Assembly: GCA_046498385.1 (NCBI GenBank)
Contig: JAWOAU010000015.1
Coordinates: forward strand, 1 to 31,991
Source of the DNA: Halarchaeoplasma sp046498385
GTDB lineage: Archaea > Thermoplasmatota > Thermoplasmata > Halarchaeoplasmatales > Halarchaeoplasmataceae
Direction: 5' to 3'
Length of the DNA stretch: 31,991 nucleotides
Positions 1 to 6,994 of the stretch are shown piece by piece. The notes under the pieces were generated by a model. The model was not told the DNA's origin and did no database searches. It was given only the letters and a program-made list of their open reading frames with translations. Both the position numbers and the translations under genes were made by a program. Each line of letters starts with the position of its first letter. Within the stretch, counting starts at the first letter, position 1.

Positions 1-131
1 TCGCTGCCGGTGCCCGACTCGGCTCCTGCATCAGCGATCAGGGTGTTACCGTTGGCCAGCCGTTCGATGCCGCAGGCAAACTCGAGGATGCCCCGACGCG
101 AGTTACTCGCGCTGGCTGGACTGTCTTGCAT
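1..131 (-). CDS. Partial gene, NHL/beta-propeller-like N-terminal fragment
   Basis: This is an open minus-strand frame running off the left edge; 43 codons are visible from the ATG at 131. The visible peptide contains GIERLANGNTLIADAG, which resembles the blade motif (RLPNGNTLI.D.G) of NHL-type or PQQ-like beta-propeller proteins. The frame stays open upstream of this ATG to about 165, so the true start is uncertain and the gene could be 5'-truncated. The stretch is visibly more GC-rich than the sequence that follows 165, and its 5' side abuts a transposase remnant, which suggests a rearrangement junction or transferred DNA. The function of the full protein cannot be told from this piece. The blade call is by motif resemblance only. 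Confidence 0.4.
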   Translation of the reverse strand, partial: MQDSPASASNSRRGILEFACGIERLANGNTLIADAGAESGTGS

Positions 132-164
132 GGCTAGTGATCCAAGCCGCCTCCGGCTTCCTTC

Positions 165-413
165 ATGGAATATGGTAAGTTCTGGTCAAGAGGATATTTC
201 TATCGCTCAGTTGGAAGTACGACTAATGAAGCAGTTGAGTTCTACATCAAGGTTTCTCAGAATGAAGAATTGCGAGAGAAGTATTACAGGAAAGCATATG
301 ATGAAGATGGACCTTCAGGAGAAGATCCATTCCTGGAACATCAAATGGGCAATTTAGATCTTGAAACGATCTCCGATAACCAAATGACTTTAATGGAATT
401 CAGGAATCGCTAG
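165..413 (+). pseudogene. tnpA: IS200/IS605 family transposase TnpA, C-terminal remnant
   Basis: The 82-residue frame begins MEYGKFWSRGYFYRSVG and continues into EAVEFYIKVSQ. This matches the C-terminal half of Y1 HUH transposases of the IS200/IS605 group, where an 'LWSRGYFV.TVG' segment precedes a helix with the catalytic tyrosine (Y.I..Q). Here that tyrosine is the Y in EFYIKVSQ. The N-terminal part with the HUH metal-binding histidines is missing: upstream of 165 the composition changes and no TnpA-like sequence is seen. Intact family members are about 130-150 residues, so this is a headless remnant. The inverted repeat at 411-488 directly follows and could be the element's right end. Confidence 0.6.
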
Positions 414-597
414 TCAACAAACTCGTTCCCGCCGAGCGTAGCGAGCATGCCCACGGTCTTGGCCGTGGGTGCGGGAACGAAATTGACTAACTCCTTCAAT
501 AATCTGATTTTCCCCACTCTACGTCTCCTGAATATCAGTGCTACATCACCCTTCCATTCCGCCAGTTTCCGCATCTCGGCTTCACGGTTAATAAACA
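410..597 (-). pseudogene. Archaeal-type P-loop ATPase, N-terminal remnant
   Basis: From the ATG at 597 the minus frame reads MFINREAEMRKLAEW, then ALIFRRRRVGKIRLLKEL. This is the N-terminal signature of archaeal ATPases of the 'MF.NRE.EL..L' type (Pfam Arch_ATPase family), whose Walker A is normally GRRRVGKT. Here the motif is degraded: the Gly before RRRVGK is Arg and the Thr after Lys is Ile. Family-like sequence ends after about 40 residues at the inverted repeat near 488; the rest of the frame to 410 only reads through that repeat. Intact members are about 350-480 residues. The terminal repeat of the IS1634-type element lies just upstream of the start, so two insertions appear to have hit this locus. 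Confidence 0.55.
411..488. repeat. Nested inverted repeat able to fold into a long hairpin
   Basis: The outer arms are TAGTCAA (411-417) with TTGACTA (482-488), and TCGTTCCCGC (423-432) with its exact complement GCGGGAACGA (471-480). A perfect inner hairpin, CCCACGG (450-456) and CCGTGGG (463-469), sits within. It starts at the stop codon of the TnpA remnant. Subterminal hairpins are the recognition signals of IS200/IS605 elements, so this may be the old right end, inferred from position. It lies where the ATPase remnant on the opposite strand stops making sense. Confidence 0.6.
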
Positions 598-620
598 TAA
601 TCATAACTATAATACACACA

Positions 621-630
621 TTCCGCACCC
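621..630 (+). repeat. Left terminal inverted repeat core of the IS
   Basis: TTCCGCACCC is the exact complement of 2665-2674. Flanking positions outward (CTATAAT..ACAC on this side, CTATTATCATAC on the other read inward) match imperfectly with a 2-3 nt offset. It lies 43 bp beyond the transposase stop. Confidence 0.55.
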
Positions 631-672
631 TGTTTCGTTAAGATATGTTTTTTTTAATCCGGCCTGGCCATC

Positions 673-2310
673 TCAAGAATCGGTGATCAAGTATTTGTCC
701 ATATACTTCTGCCCCAGCATTTTCAATGCAATTTCCCCATCAGCTCGTACATTTTTCACTATTGTACGTGTGTTTTCCTCTTCCTCGATCTTCACATAGT
801 GTACATCTTCGAACAGTTGGTAAACCCATCTCAGAGTTGGTTTTTGTGTTGGTTTACCGACTTGGTTGTTCACGGTTTCGTCCATATCCTTCAATGTTTT
901 CCTCAGTTTCCGTTCACATATACTGTAGACTAGCAAAGACAGACACATCGTCATAGTGAGCGAAACAATTCTTTCAGGTTTTTTGAGATAAAGTGAAGAG
1001 GCAAAGAAGAGAGGGTCCTTTAGGAACCTAAAGCCCCTCTCCACATGCTTCTGTCCTTTGTAGTTATCGAATACCTCTTGATCGGTCAGCTTTTCCTCCG
1101 ACAGTTCGTTTGTAGCGACAATAAAGATAGATCTTTTATCTATCTCTAACTGGATAGACTCTTCATCTCTTTCGATCAGATATACTGGATAGAAATTTAT
1201 CTTTTTCTCCTTTGTACCATCCTTTGGTGGTCTGCCTCTTCCTTTGTACCTTTCTTCCCTTTCTATATCCGTTATATTCACCGTATGATACTTTGCCTTT
1301 CTAGACAAAGGCAACAAAGATTTTCTTGCATCCGGTTCACAGTAATACCCTTTGCTTCGAAGCTTCTTTGCTTGTTTTCGGAGTTTTTCATATTCTTTTT
1401 CTACGGCTTTAGCCACTGTCTTTACCGTTCTTTTCTTAGCCTGTTCAGAATGGATGACCAGCCATCTTTGCTTTACACCACCATAATTCGACCGATGTTT
1501 GCGATACCTATATTCTTCTCCATCCAGCATCTCTAAATTGTTGATATTTCGAGCGGTGTCTTCTGTGATCTCCTTTGCTTCCGATAAGGTGTTAGGTACC
1601 CTGCTGATCCATAACAGGTCGTCCTTGGCGGAACGTATCGTATCTTTGGAGTAGAATTTACTATCTGCCACGAGATAACTGACCTCTTTAAGATTCGCTT
1701 TGAGTCCCTTTTTGAATGAGATAACCGTCTCTTTCATCACCAACGAATCACTACTGTTACCGTCCAATGCTTCCATAAAGAATGGAACACCGCCATCAAA
1801 GCTAACCAACAGATTTAGAAATATCTGTTTCAGGTCTGGTCTTTTCAGTTTTGAATGGCCATGCGTAATATGTATGGCCGCATCCTCGCAACTTGAAGAA
1901 TCATATTCTCCGTGTACGGAGAATGTTGTAGTATCAAGGTGACTAAATTTTTTACTTACATCTGCTTCGGCCATGGCTGCCGAAGCTATGTACGAAAATA
2001 GCTCTGTACAACCAAAGGAAAACGTTCTATCGAGAGCTCTTCCGATGGTATCATCATTCAATTCATCGGGTGTGATGTCACACCCGAGCAATACATCAAC
2101 CGGTTTTTTATCGAAGAATTGGGGAAATAAGTAAAGAGGTCTGTTCGAGAAACCCAGACCGTTGATTATCATGGCCACGATCGCTTGACCCGTGGTCACT
2201 TTCTGTTGAGGGTCTGGTGGTATCAATGTATCGATTATTTCCGCTATTTTTAGCTCTTCACAAGTTCCAGCAACAATTCCCAGGTTATTCAGAGTATAAG
2301 TAGATATCAT
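673..2310 (-). CDS. IS1634 family transposase
   Basis: This 545-residue protein catalyses cut-and-paste movement of the surrounding element with a DDE RNase-H-like domain. The N-terminus has the family's recognisable block: LGIVAGTCEELKIAEIID, then DPQQKVTTGQAIVAMIINGL and RPLYLFPQFF (a DUF4277-like region, residues about 8-90). The catalytic core follows: a first Asp in SHLDTTTFSVHGEY, a second in YLVADSKFYSKD, and a C-terminal GQKHVERGFRFLKDP segment with the Glu of the Y-x2-x3-E signature. Length is normal for IS1634 (about 530-560) and the frame is unbroken, so the gene looks intact. The ATG at 2310 is supported by a TATA-like box about 30 bp upstream, shared with the divergent gene at 2367. 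Confidence 0.85.
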   Translation of the reverse strand: MISTYTLNNLGIVAGTCEELKIAEIIDTLIPPDPQQKVTTGQAIVAMIINGLGFSNRPLYLFPQFFDKKPVDVLLGCDITPDELNDDTIGRALDRTFSFGCTELFSYIASAAMAEADVSKKFSHLDTTTFSVHGEYDSSSCEDAAIHITHGHSKLKRPDLKQIFLNLLVSFDGGVPFFMEALDGNSSDSLVMKETVISFKKGLKANLKEVSYLVADSKFYSKDTIRSAKDDLLWISRVPNTLSEAKEITEDTARNINNLEMLDGEEYRYRKHRSNYGGVKQRWLVIHSEQAKKRTVKTVAKAVEKEYEKLRKQAKKLRSKGYYCEPDARKSLLPLSRKAKYHTVNITDIEREERYKGRGRPPKDGTKEKKINFYPVYLIERDEESIQLEIDKRSIFIVATNELSEEKLTDQEVFDNYKGQKHVERGFRFLKDPLFFASSLYLKKPERIVSLTMTMCLSLLVYSICERKLRKTLKDMDETVNNQVGKPTQKPTLRWVYQLFEDVHYVKIEEEENTRTIVKNVRADGEIALKMLGQKYMDKYLITDS

Positions 2311-2335
2311 GATACACTAGTTATATAGAGTAACA

Positions 2336-2343
2336 TTTATAAA
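2336..2343. promoter_or_regulatory. Palindromic TATA box shared by the two IS genes
   Basis: TTTATAAA is its own reverse complement and lies between two divergent start codons, about 30 bp from the ATG at 2310 (minus) and about 28 bp from the ATG at 2367 (plus). With the archaeal spacing of about 26 bp between TATA centre and transcription start, both transcripts would start at or within a few bases of the ATG. No Shine-Dalgarno sequence precedes either gene. Confidence 0.55.
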
Positions 2344-2366
2344 CCTTTCTATCTATTGGGGTTCAA

Positions 2367-2660
2367 ATGGAAGCTACTATCGTCTTGTATACGACAAAAG
2401 ACATCGAAGCAAAGACTACCACAAAGTTACACGAAAAACTGTTCGGTAAGATCCAGAAATCAAACTACGGAAGGTACGAGTATGAAGTAAAAGGGATACT
2501 ACCTGGCGGGGCATATGTGAGACCGGTAAGAGCGGTCATAATAGTAAAAAAAGAATACTATCAAGATGTGATCGACTTGTTCGATGCGTATGGTGTGAAA
2601 CATAGATCGTTTAACATCAAGGTCGATTCAGACATTTTCAAAAATAATAAATTTTTTTAA
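2367..2660 (+). CDS. Small IS-borne protein of unknown function
   Basis: This 97-residue soluble protein is lysine- and tyrosine-rich, with no signal peptide or TM segment. I do not recognise its family. Central conserved-looking features are SNYGRYEYEVKGILPGG and RPVRAVIIVKKEYYQDVIDLF. The order of predicted elements (strand ATIVLYTT, helix, strand, strand RAVIIVKK, helix YYQDVIDLFDAYG, strand HRSFNIKV) would fit a small ferredoxin-like alpha/beta fold; this is inferred by eye. It is divergent from the transposase across 56 bp and ends 5 bp before the right terminal repeat. It therefore looks like a passenger or accessory gene (regulator or transposition helper), although a host gene adjoining the element cannot be excluded. 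Confidence 0.65.
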   Translation: MEATIVLYTTKDIEAKTTTKLHEKLFGKIQKSNYGRYEYEVKGILPGGAYVRPVRAVIIVKKEYYQDVIDLFDAYGVKHRSFNIKVDSDIFKNNKFF

Positions 2661-2664
2661 GTAG

Positions 2665-2674
2665 GGGTGCGGAA
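2665..2674 (-). repeat. Right terminal inverted repeat core of the IS
   Basis: GGGTGCGGAA is the exact complement of 621-630. It begins only 5 bp after the stop of the 97-codon gene, which places that gene inside the element. Confidence 0.55.
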
Positions 2675-2831
2675 AGTATGATAATAGTCTAAACTATTGT
2701 TATTACTTTATGCACACATAAAAAACTACCTACACCATCTCCAACACCCCCGTGTAAGATATCATTAACTTTGACTCAACGATAGGTCGCCGACCAGTAA
2801 TAACTACCGCAATGATAGATCAAACACTTTA

Positions 2832-2872
2832 CAGCGGATCCGCGTGTCATCAGTCAGCGGATAATATATAAA
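2832..2872 (+). promoter_or_regulatory. Promoter with direct repeat and palindrome upstream of the receiver/PEP-synthase-like gene
   Basis: TATATAAA at 2865-2872 is centred about 28 bp before the ATG at 2897, giving a leaderless transcript. Just upstream are two copies of CAGCGGAT (2832-2839 and 2855-2862, 23 bp apart). The first is embedded in the perfect 10-bp palindrome GCGGATCCGC (2834-2843). This could be an activator or repressor site; the regulator is unknown. Confidence 0.45.
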
Positions 2873-2896
2873 TAAAAGACATCTGTTTACATAGGC

Positions 2897-5851
2897 ATGA
2901 GAAAGGGAGATACGGAGCCTGTGGAAGACGGCTTCAGGGTGAACCGTTTAAACAATCCCTCCGGCCTGATGCGTTTCAAGATAAGTGACATACTGCTGGT
3001 TTCCAGCCTTTACGATGCATTCATACTGGAGGAGGACCGGGGGCTATCCGAGCAGATATTCGGGGAGTATCGGGAGCTCGAGCTCACCGCATCACCTAGG
3101 GTCTCTAGGGTTTCGTCAGTCAAGGAAGCAGAGCGAGAGCTTTGTGAAAACCACTATGATCTTGTCCTCTGCATGACACACCTCATCGATCTCGGCCCGG
3201 TAGATTTCGGCAGAAAGGCCAAGGAACTCCACCCGGGAATCCCAGTGGTATTGTTGGCAATGGACAAGAGGGACATCGAAAAATATCACGGAGCAGATAA
3301 GAAACGAGGTATAGACAAGGTATTTTTCTGGAACGGTGATTCCTCCCTTTTCCTGGCCATCATAAAATATTTCGAGGATCTGAAAAATGCCGAACAGGAT
3401 ATACTGAAGGGCATGGTCCAGGTCATACTGGTGATCGAGGATTCGGCCAGATATCAATCCATGTTCCTGCCCCTGATATACAAGGAGGTGATGCGTCAAA
3501 CCCGCTCTCTTGTTGAACAAAGCCTTAACGAGCATGAGAAACTGCGAAAACGAAGGGCGAGACCCAAGATATTTTTGGCCGAGAGTTACCAGGAGGCCGT
3601 GGAGGTCTACAAAAAATACGAAAAAAACATCCTCGCCATAATTTCGGATGTCGCTTTTCCCAAGAACGGTACCGTGGTGAATGATGCCGGGTTCGAGTTT
3701 ATCGAAACCATGGATCGTGATATCCCGGTGATCATGCAGTCCTCTCAAACCAAATACAGGAAGCGGTCGGAAAAGATGGGACTTCCCTTCCTGGACAAGA
3801 ACTCCGAAACCATGCTCCAGGACCTTAGGAATTTCTTCACCGATGAGCTTGGATTCGGTGATTTCGTTTTCAAGCTCCCTGACGGCAATGTGGTGGGCAC
3901 GGCAGAGAACATGGACGAATTGGTTGAAATGTTCGGAAAGGTGCCTTATGAATCCCTGGTCTATCATGGGAAGCGCAACGATTTCTCCATATGGTTGATG
4001 GCAAGGGGAGAGTTCGAGCTTGCCAAGGAACTGCGACCCAAAAAAACAGAGGATTTCGACTCCCATGAGGAATTTAAAAATTACCTGGTCGACGCATTTA
4101 CCAGAACCGAGAGAAAAAGGCAGCTTGGTGTGATAACCGATTTCTCACGGCAGAAGTTCGAGCATGAACAGACCTTTACACGCCTGGGCGGTGGCTCACT
4201 GGGAGGCAAGGGCCGGGGCATCGCTTTCATGGCCTCCTTACTTCGAAGAAACAAATTCGCCGAACGATTCCCCGATAATCCCATACGGATACCCGAAACC
4301 TTGGTGCTGGGTACCGAAGAGTTCGAGCGATTCATCGATGAAAACGGCCTTCGTTACATATTGCAGGAGGACATGGATGATGATGAGGTGGCTGTCATTT
4401 TCACAAATGCGGAGTTATCATCCGAATTGAAAGATTCCCTGAGAAGTTATCTGAATCACGTTGAAACTCCCCTCGCCGTACGCTCTTCGAGTTTATTGGA
4501 GGATTCCTACAATCAACCCTTTGCAGGCATCTATGCCACTTACATTCTTCCCAACAATCATCCCCATGAAGAAAAAAGACTGAACCAACTCTGTGAGACC
4601 ATAAAACTGGTCTATGCATCCTCCTTCTTCAAACGTGCCAAGGCCTACATCCGGAGCACTTTACTGAAGGCGGAGGAGGAGAAGATGGCCGTGGTCATAC
4701 AAAAGCTCGTTGGTAACGTTTTTAACCATAGATTCTACCCGATATTCTCCGGTGTGGCACTGTCATATAATTACTATCCCCTACCACCTTTAAAACGACA
4801 GGATGGAATAATCAATGCTGCCCTGGGTCTGGGAAGGATCATCGTTGAGGGAGGGCAGGTGTTTACTTTCTCTCCGGAGCGCCCCAATTCCATACCGGGT
4901 CTATCTTCACCCTCGGACATATTCAATAATTCTCAGAGGAGATTCTATTCCCTGGACATGTCCCGAACAGAATTGGACTTGTGGAAGGATGGGGAGGAAT
5001 CGAGCTTATTATGCCAGGACATATCAGAAGCAGAGAATGATGGAACGCTGGATCATCTGGCAAGCGTTTACATAAGCGGCGAAGACATCATCCGGGACGG
5101 ACCGAATCACCATGGAACAAAGATAGTAACCTTCGCGCCGATCATCAAGCATAAACAGTATCCCTTAACGGAGATACTGAAAAAGTTACTTGAGATAGGA
5201 GAGAAAGGGATGGGCGGTCCGGTGGAGATCGAATTCGCTAACAACATCGACGAGGATGGTAACCTGGTGTTCTACATACTGCAGATACGACCATATCTCT
5301 CTATGAGAGAGCACGATCATGTTGTTATCGAGGATGGGGAGCGAAAGGGGTGCCTCACATATTCTTCTAGGGCCCTTGGTAACGGTAAGATCGACGATAT
5401 ATACGATATCGTCTATGTGTCACCCGAAACCTTTGATCGGAGTCAGACCGTTAACATCGCCAGGGAGATCGGTGAAATGAACGAAAAGATTAATGGGAGG
5501 CCCTATCTACTCATCGGTCCGGGCCGATGGGGCAGCAACGATAACTGGCTTGGTATCCCGGTTGATTGGGGTCACATAGCCGGGGTAAGGGCCATAGTGG
5601 AAACCCCTATCATGGACATACGGGTGGATCCTTCACAGGGCTCTCATTTCTTCCACAACATCACATCTCTGGGGATCCCTTACCTTACCATCGCTCACAA
5701 TTCAAAGGAGGATTTTGTGGATTGGACTTGGTTGGATGATATGTCCGCTGAGAACAAGGGGCAGTACGTGAGACACCTAAGTCTTTCATCACCTCTCCTG
5801 GTCAAGGTGAACGGTAAGGCCGGTCACGGCATGATCAAAAAGGTACGGTAA
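2897..5851 (+). CDS. Receiver-domain / PEP-synthase ATP-binding fusion protein
   Basis: This 984-residue soluble protein has two receiver-like domains at its N-terminus. The first (about 30-160) lacks a clear phospho-acceptor. The second (about 175-320) has VIEDS, an acceptor-type Asp in AIISDVAFP, a Ser pair in MQSSQ and LDKNS with the Lys. From about residue 425 comes the nucleotide-binding part of PEP synthase/pyruvate phosphate dikinase (PPDK_N, ATP-grasp): GGGSLGGKGRGIAFM, then AVRSSSLLEDSYNQPFAGIY, and FYILQIRPY near 795. The C-terminus has the conserved GPGRWGSNDNWLGIP and QGSHFFHNI. The swivelling phosphohistidine domain and the C-terminal PEP/pyruvate TIM barrel of true PpsA are absent, so ordinary pyruvate-to-PEP conversion is unlikely. 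A signal-responsive phosphotransfer role is plausible. It is transcribed alone from a strong TATA box. Confidence 0.75.
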   Translation: MRKGDTEPVEDGFRVNRLNNPSGLMRFKISDILLVSSLYDAFILEEDRGLSEQIFGEYRELELTASPRVSRVSSVKEAERELCENHYDLVLCMTHLIDLGPVDFGRKAKELHPGIPVVLLAMDKRDIEKYHGADKKRGIDKVFFWNGDSSLFLAIIKYFEDLKNAEQDILKGMVQVILVIEDSARYQSMFLPLIYKEVMRQTRSLVEQSLNEHEKLRKRRARPKIFLAESYQEAVEVYKKYEKNILAIISDVAFPKNGTVVNDAGFEFIETMDRDIPVIMQSSQTKYRKRSEKMGLPFLDKNSETMLQDLRNFFTDELGFGDFVFKLPDGNVVGTAENMDELVEMFGKVPYESLVYHGKRNDFSIWLMARGEFELAKELRPKKTEDFDSHEEFKNYLVDAFTRTERKRQLGVITDFSRQKFEHEQTFTRLGGGSLGGKGRGIAFMASLLRRNKFAERFPDNPIRIPETLVLGTEEFERFIDENGLRYILQEDMDDDEVAVIFTNAELSSELKDSLRSYLNHVETPLAVRSSSLLEDSYNQPFAGIYATYILPNNHPHEEKRLNQLCETIKLVYASSFFKRAKAYIRSTLLKAEEEKMAVVIQKLVGNVFNHRFYPIFSGVALSYNYYPLPPLKRQDGIINAALGLGRIIVEGGQVFTFSPERPNSIPGLSSPSDIFNNSQRRFYSLDMSRTELDLWKDGEESSLLCQDISEAENDGTLDHLASVYISGEDIIRDGPNHHGTKIVTFAPIIKHKQYPLTEILKKLLEIGEKGMGGPVEIEFANNIDEDGNLVFYILQIRPYLSMREHDHVVIEDGERKGCLTYSSRALGNGKIDDIYDIVYVSPETFDRSQTVNIAREIGEMNEKINGRPYLLIGPGRWGSNDNWLGIPVDWGHIAGVRAIVETPIMDIRVDPSQGSHFFHNITSLGIPYLTIAHNSKEDFVDWTWLDDMSAENKGQYVRHLSLSSPLLVKVNGKAGHGMIKKVR

Positions 5852-6231
5852 ATATAGGACTTTGAAAAGAACGGGAGAGAATACTGCATGAAGGAGAAAT
5901 AGTCGACCCATCTTTAAGGATGTGGATAAAGAAAAGGATCGTCCGGAGTACATAATATATCACATCCACGATCTCTCGGTTATTAAAATTCATGACGGTT
6001 TCATAAGGTCTCCGAACCAAAGAACACTATAAAGCCCCAGCGACCACTAGATAGTAAAGCTCGGATAGAAATGCGACATCGAAAAAGGTTTGAACCTCAC
6101 ATAGGATGAAAGATTTACTGTGAATATAGGCTCTAAGAAGGTGGAAGTTTTTCCGGTGTAGCTATGGCTCCTGCGGTGAGAAAATTTATACCTGAGAGCA
6201 GCGATATCTCATTCAAGAAAAAAGGTGAATA
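5852..6231. other. Intergenic stretch without a convincing gene
   Basis: 380 bp follow the receiver/PEP-synthase-like gene. There are no tRNA-like folds, no repeats and no ORF with family-like sequence. A 23-codon plus-strand frame (ATG at 6164, containing APAVRKFIPESSD) ends at 6235 and reads like coding sequence but is too short to name; it may be the tail of a lost gene. Confidence 0.4.
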
Positions 6232-6714
6232 TTAAGTGATCGTACGACTTAGATCACCCATGTAACCATGTATGCCTATAGTGATCTTCGTTCCACGGAT
6301 GGATTCCCCTCCCTCAAGCCCGTAGAAGTATATCATCAACCGGCTTCCCGAGGCTACAAGGCCGTCCTGGAGAAGTATCCATTCACCGATCACCGTCTCT
6401 TCCACTTGATGGTCTGAAAGTGTTATGATCATGTTATCTAGGTCCGCGGTGCTTGGCGAGTTCAGGGCTATCTCTATCTGTACGTAGGCAACGCCGGTTT
6501 CGTTCGCCTCGTAACGGGAGTTTCCACTAATGATAATACTGCCGGCGATCAAACCTTGGTACTCATGGAATACGGCGGTCATGGTATGATGGCTATCCAT
6601 GGTGATGGTTATCATTTCATCCGTACCCGTATGACCCATCCCCTCACTTCCAAAAACGTCCAGTAAATCTATATATGATTCCTCAATCAGAATATTAAGC
6701 GGCGGACTTAACAT
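6232..6714 (-). pseudogene. Archaellin/type IV pilin-like protein lacking its N-terminus
   Basis: This 160-residue minus frame has the style of an archaellin globular domain: a segment VAYVQIEIALNSPST followed by DLDNMIITLSD, then LVASGSRLMIYFYGLEGG and IRGTKITIGIHGYMGD. This is the pattern (sheet-rich, 'L.PG..v.i...l..GTkI.I.I...G') seen at the C-terminal end of archaeal flagellins and related pilins. The hydrophobic N-terminal helix and the class III signal peptide that these proteins need are missing. The in-frame sequence upstream of 6714 reaches a stop within about 20 codons, and I found no pilin-type N-terminus in the other frames. No other archaellum gene is nearby. It is best read as a 5'-truncated remnant; a diverged cytoplasmic protein is the alternative. 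Confidence 0.4.
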
Positions 6715-6960
6715 AGATGGAAGACACCACTTCTTTACAATTCGTTGTGGTGTGGAACTCGTTTATACTCGTTACCCTCCATCCTCATTATCTACTGGAA
6801 TTTGCAGACAAATTTCATCGAATTTTAAATCCCACTTTACAGAAATCGAAGGTTCCTATACTGCTAGTCAAAATGGAGTATAAATATCTACGATTCTACC
6901 TTGTAGGATAAAAAGAAAATGTGTGAAAATCAAGACGCATCATCCCTTTGTACTATCCAA

Positions 6961-6969
6961 AAATATTTA
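6961..6969 (+). promoter_or_regulatory. TATA-like box for the PAP2 phosphatase gene
   Basis: AAAATATTTAAT-type AT-rich box centred about 29 bp before the ATG at 6995, with no Shine-Dalgarno sequence. It sits in a 280-bp gap (6715-6994) in which I see no gene; the 64-codon plus frame at 6717-6911 has no family-like features. Confidence 0.4.
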
Positions 6970-6994
6970 ATGATAACAAAAATAACGATACCGT

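Larger units (their letters stand above)
611..2680. mobile_element. IS1634-type insertion sequence with a second small gene
   Basis: A full-length IS1634-like transposase gene (minus strand) and a divergent 97-codon gene lie between imperfect terminal inverted repeats. The shared core is TTCCGCACCC at 621-630 and its complement GGGTGCGGAA at 2665-2674; looser similarity extends outward about 12 nt on each side, so the outer edges (about 606-620 and 2675-2690) are approximate. I could not identify an obvious target duplication; members of this family are known for long and variable ones. Both genes are intact, so the element may still be active. Confidence 0.6.

Noticed and set aside
10..357. 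115-codon plus-strand ORF at the left end
   Set aside because: It spans the composition break and the TnpA remnant in another frame; its peptide is low quality.
3116..4066. 316-codon minus-strand ORF
   Set aside because: It lies entirely inside the receiver/PEP-synthase-like gene, has no family-like motif, and is rich in His/Leu as expected of an antisense shadow.
6717..6911. 64-codon plus-strand ORF between the archaellin-like remnant and the PAP2 gene
   Set aside because: No motif, no promoter or ribosome site, atypical composition; probably chance.
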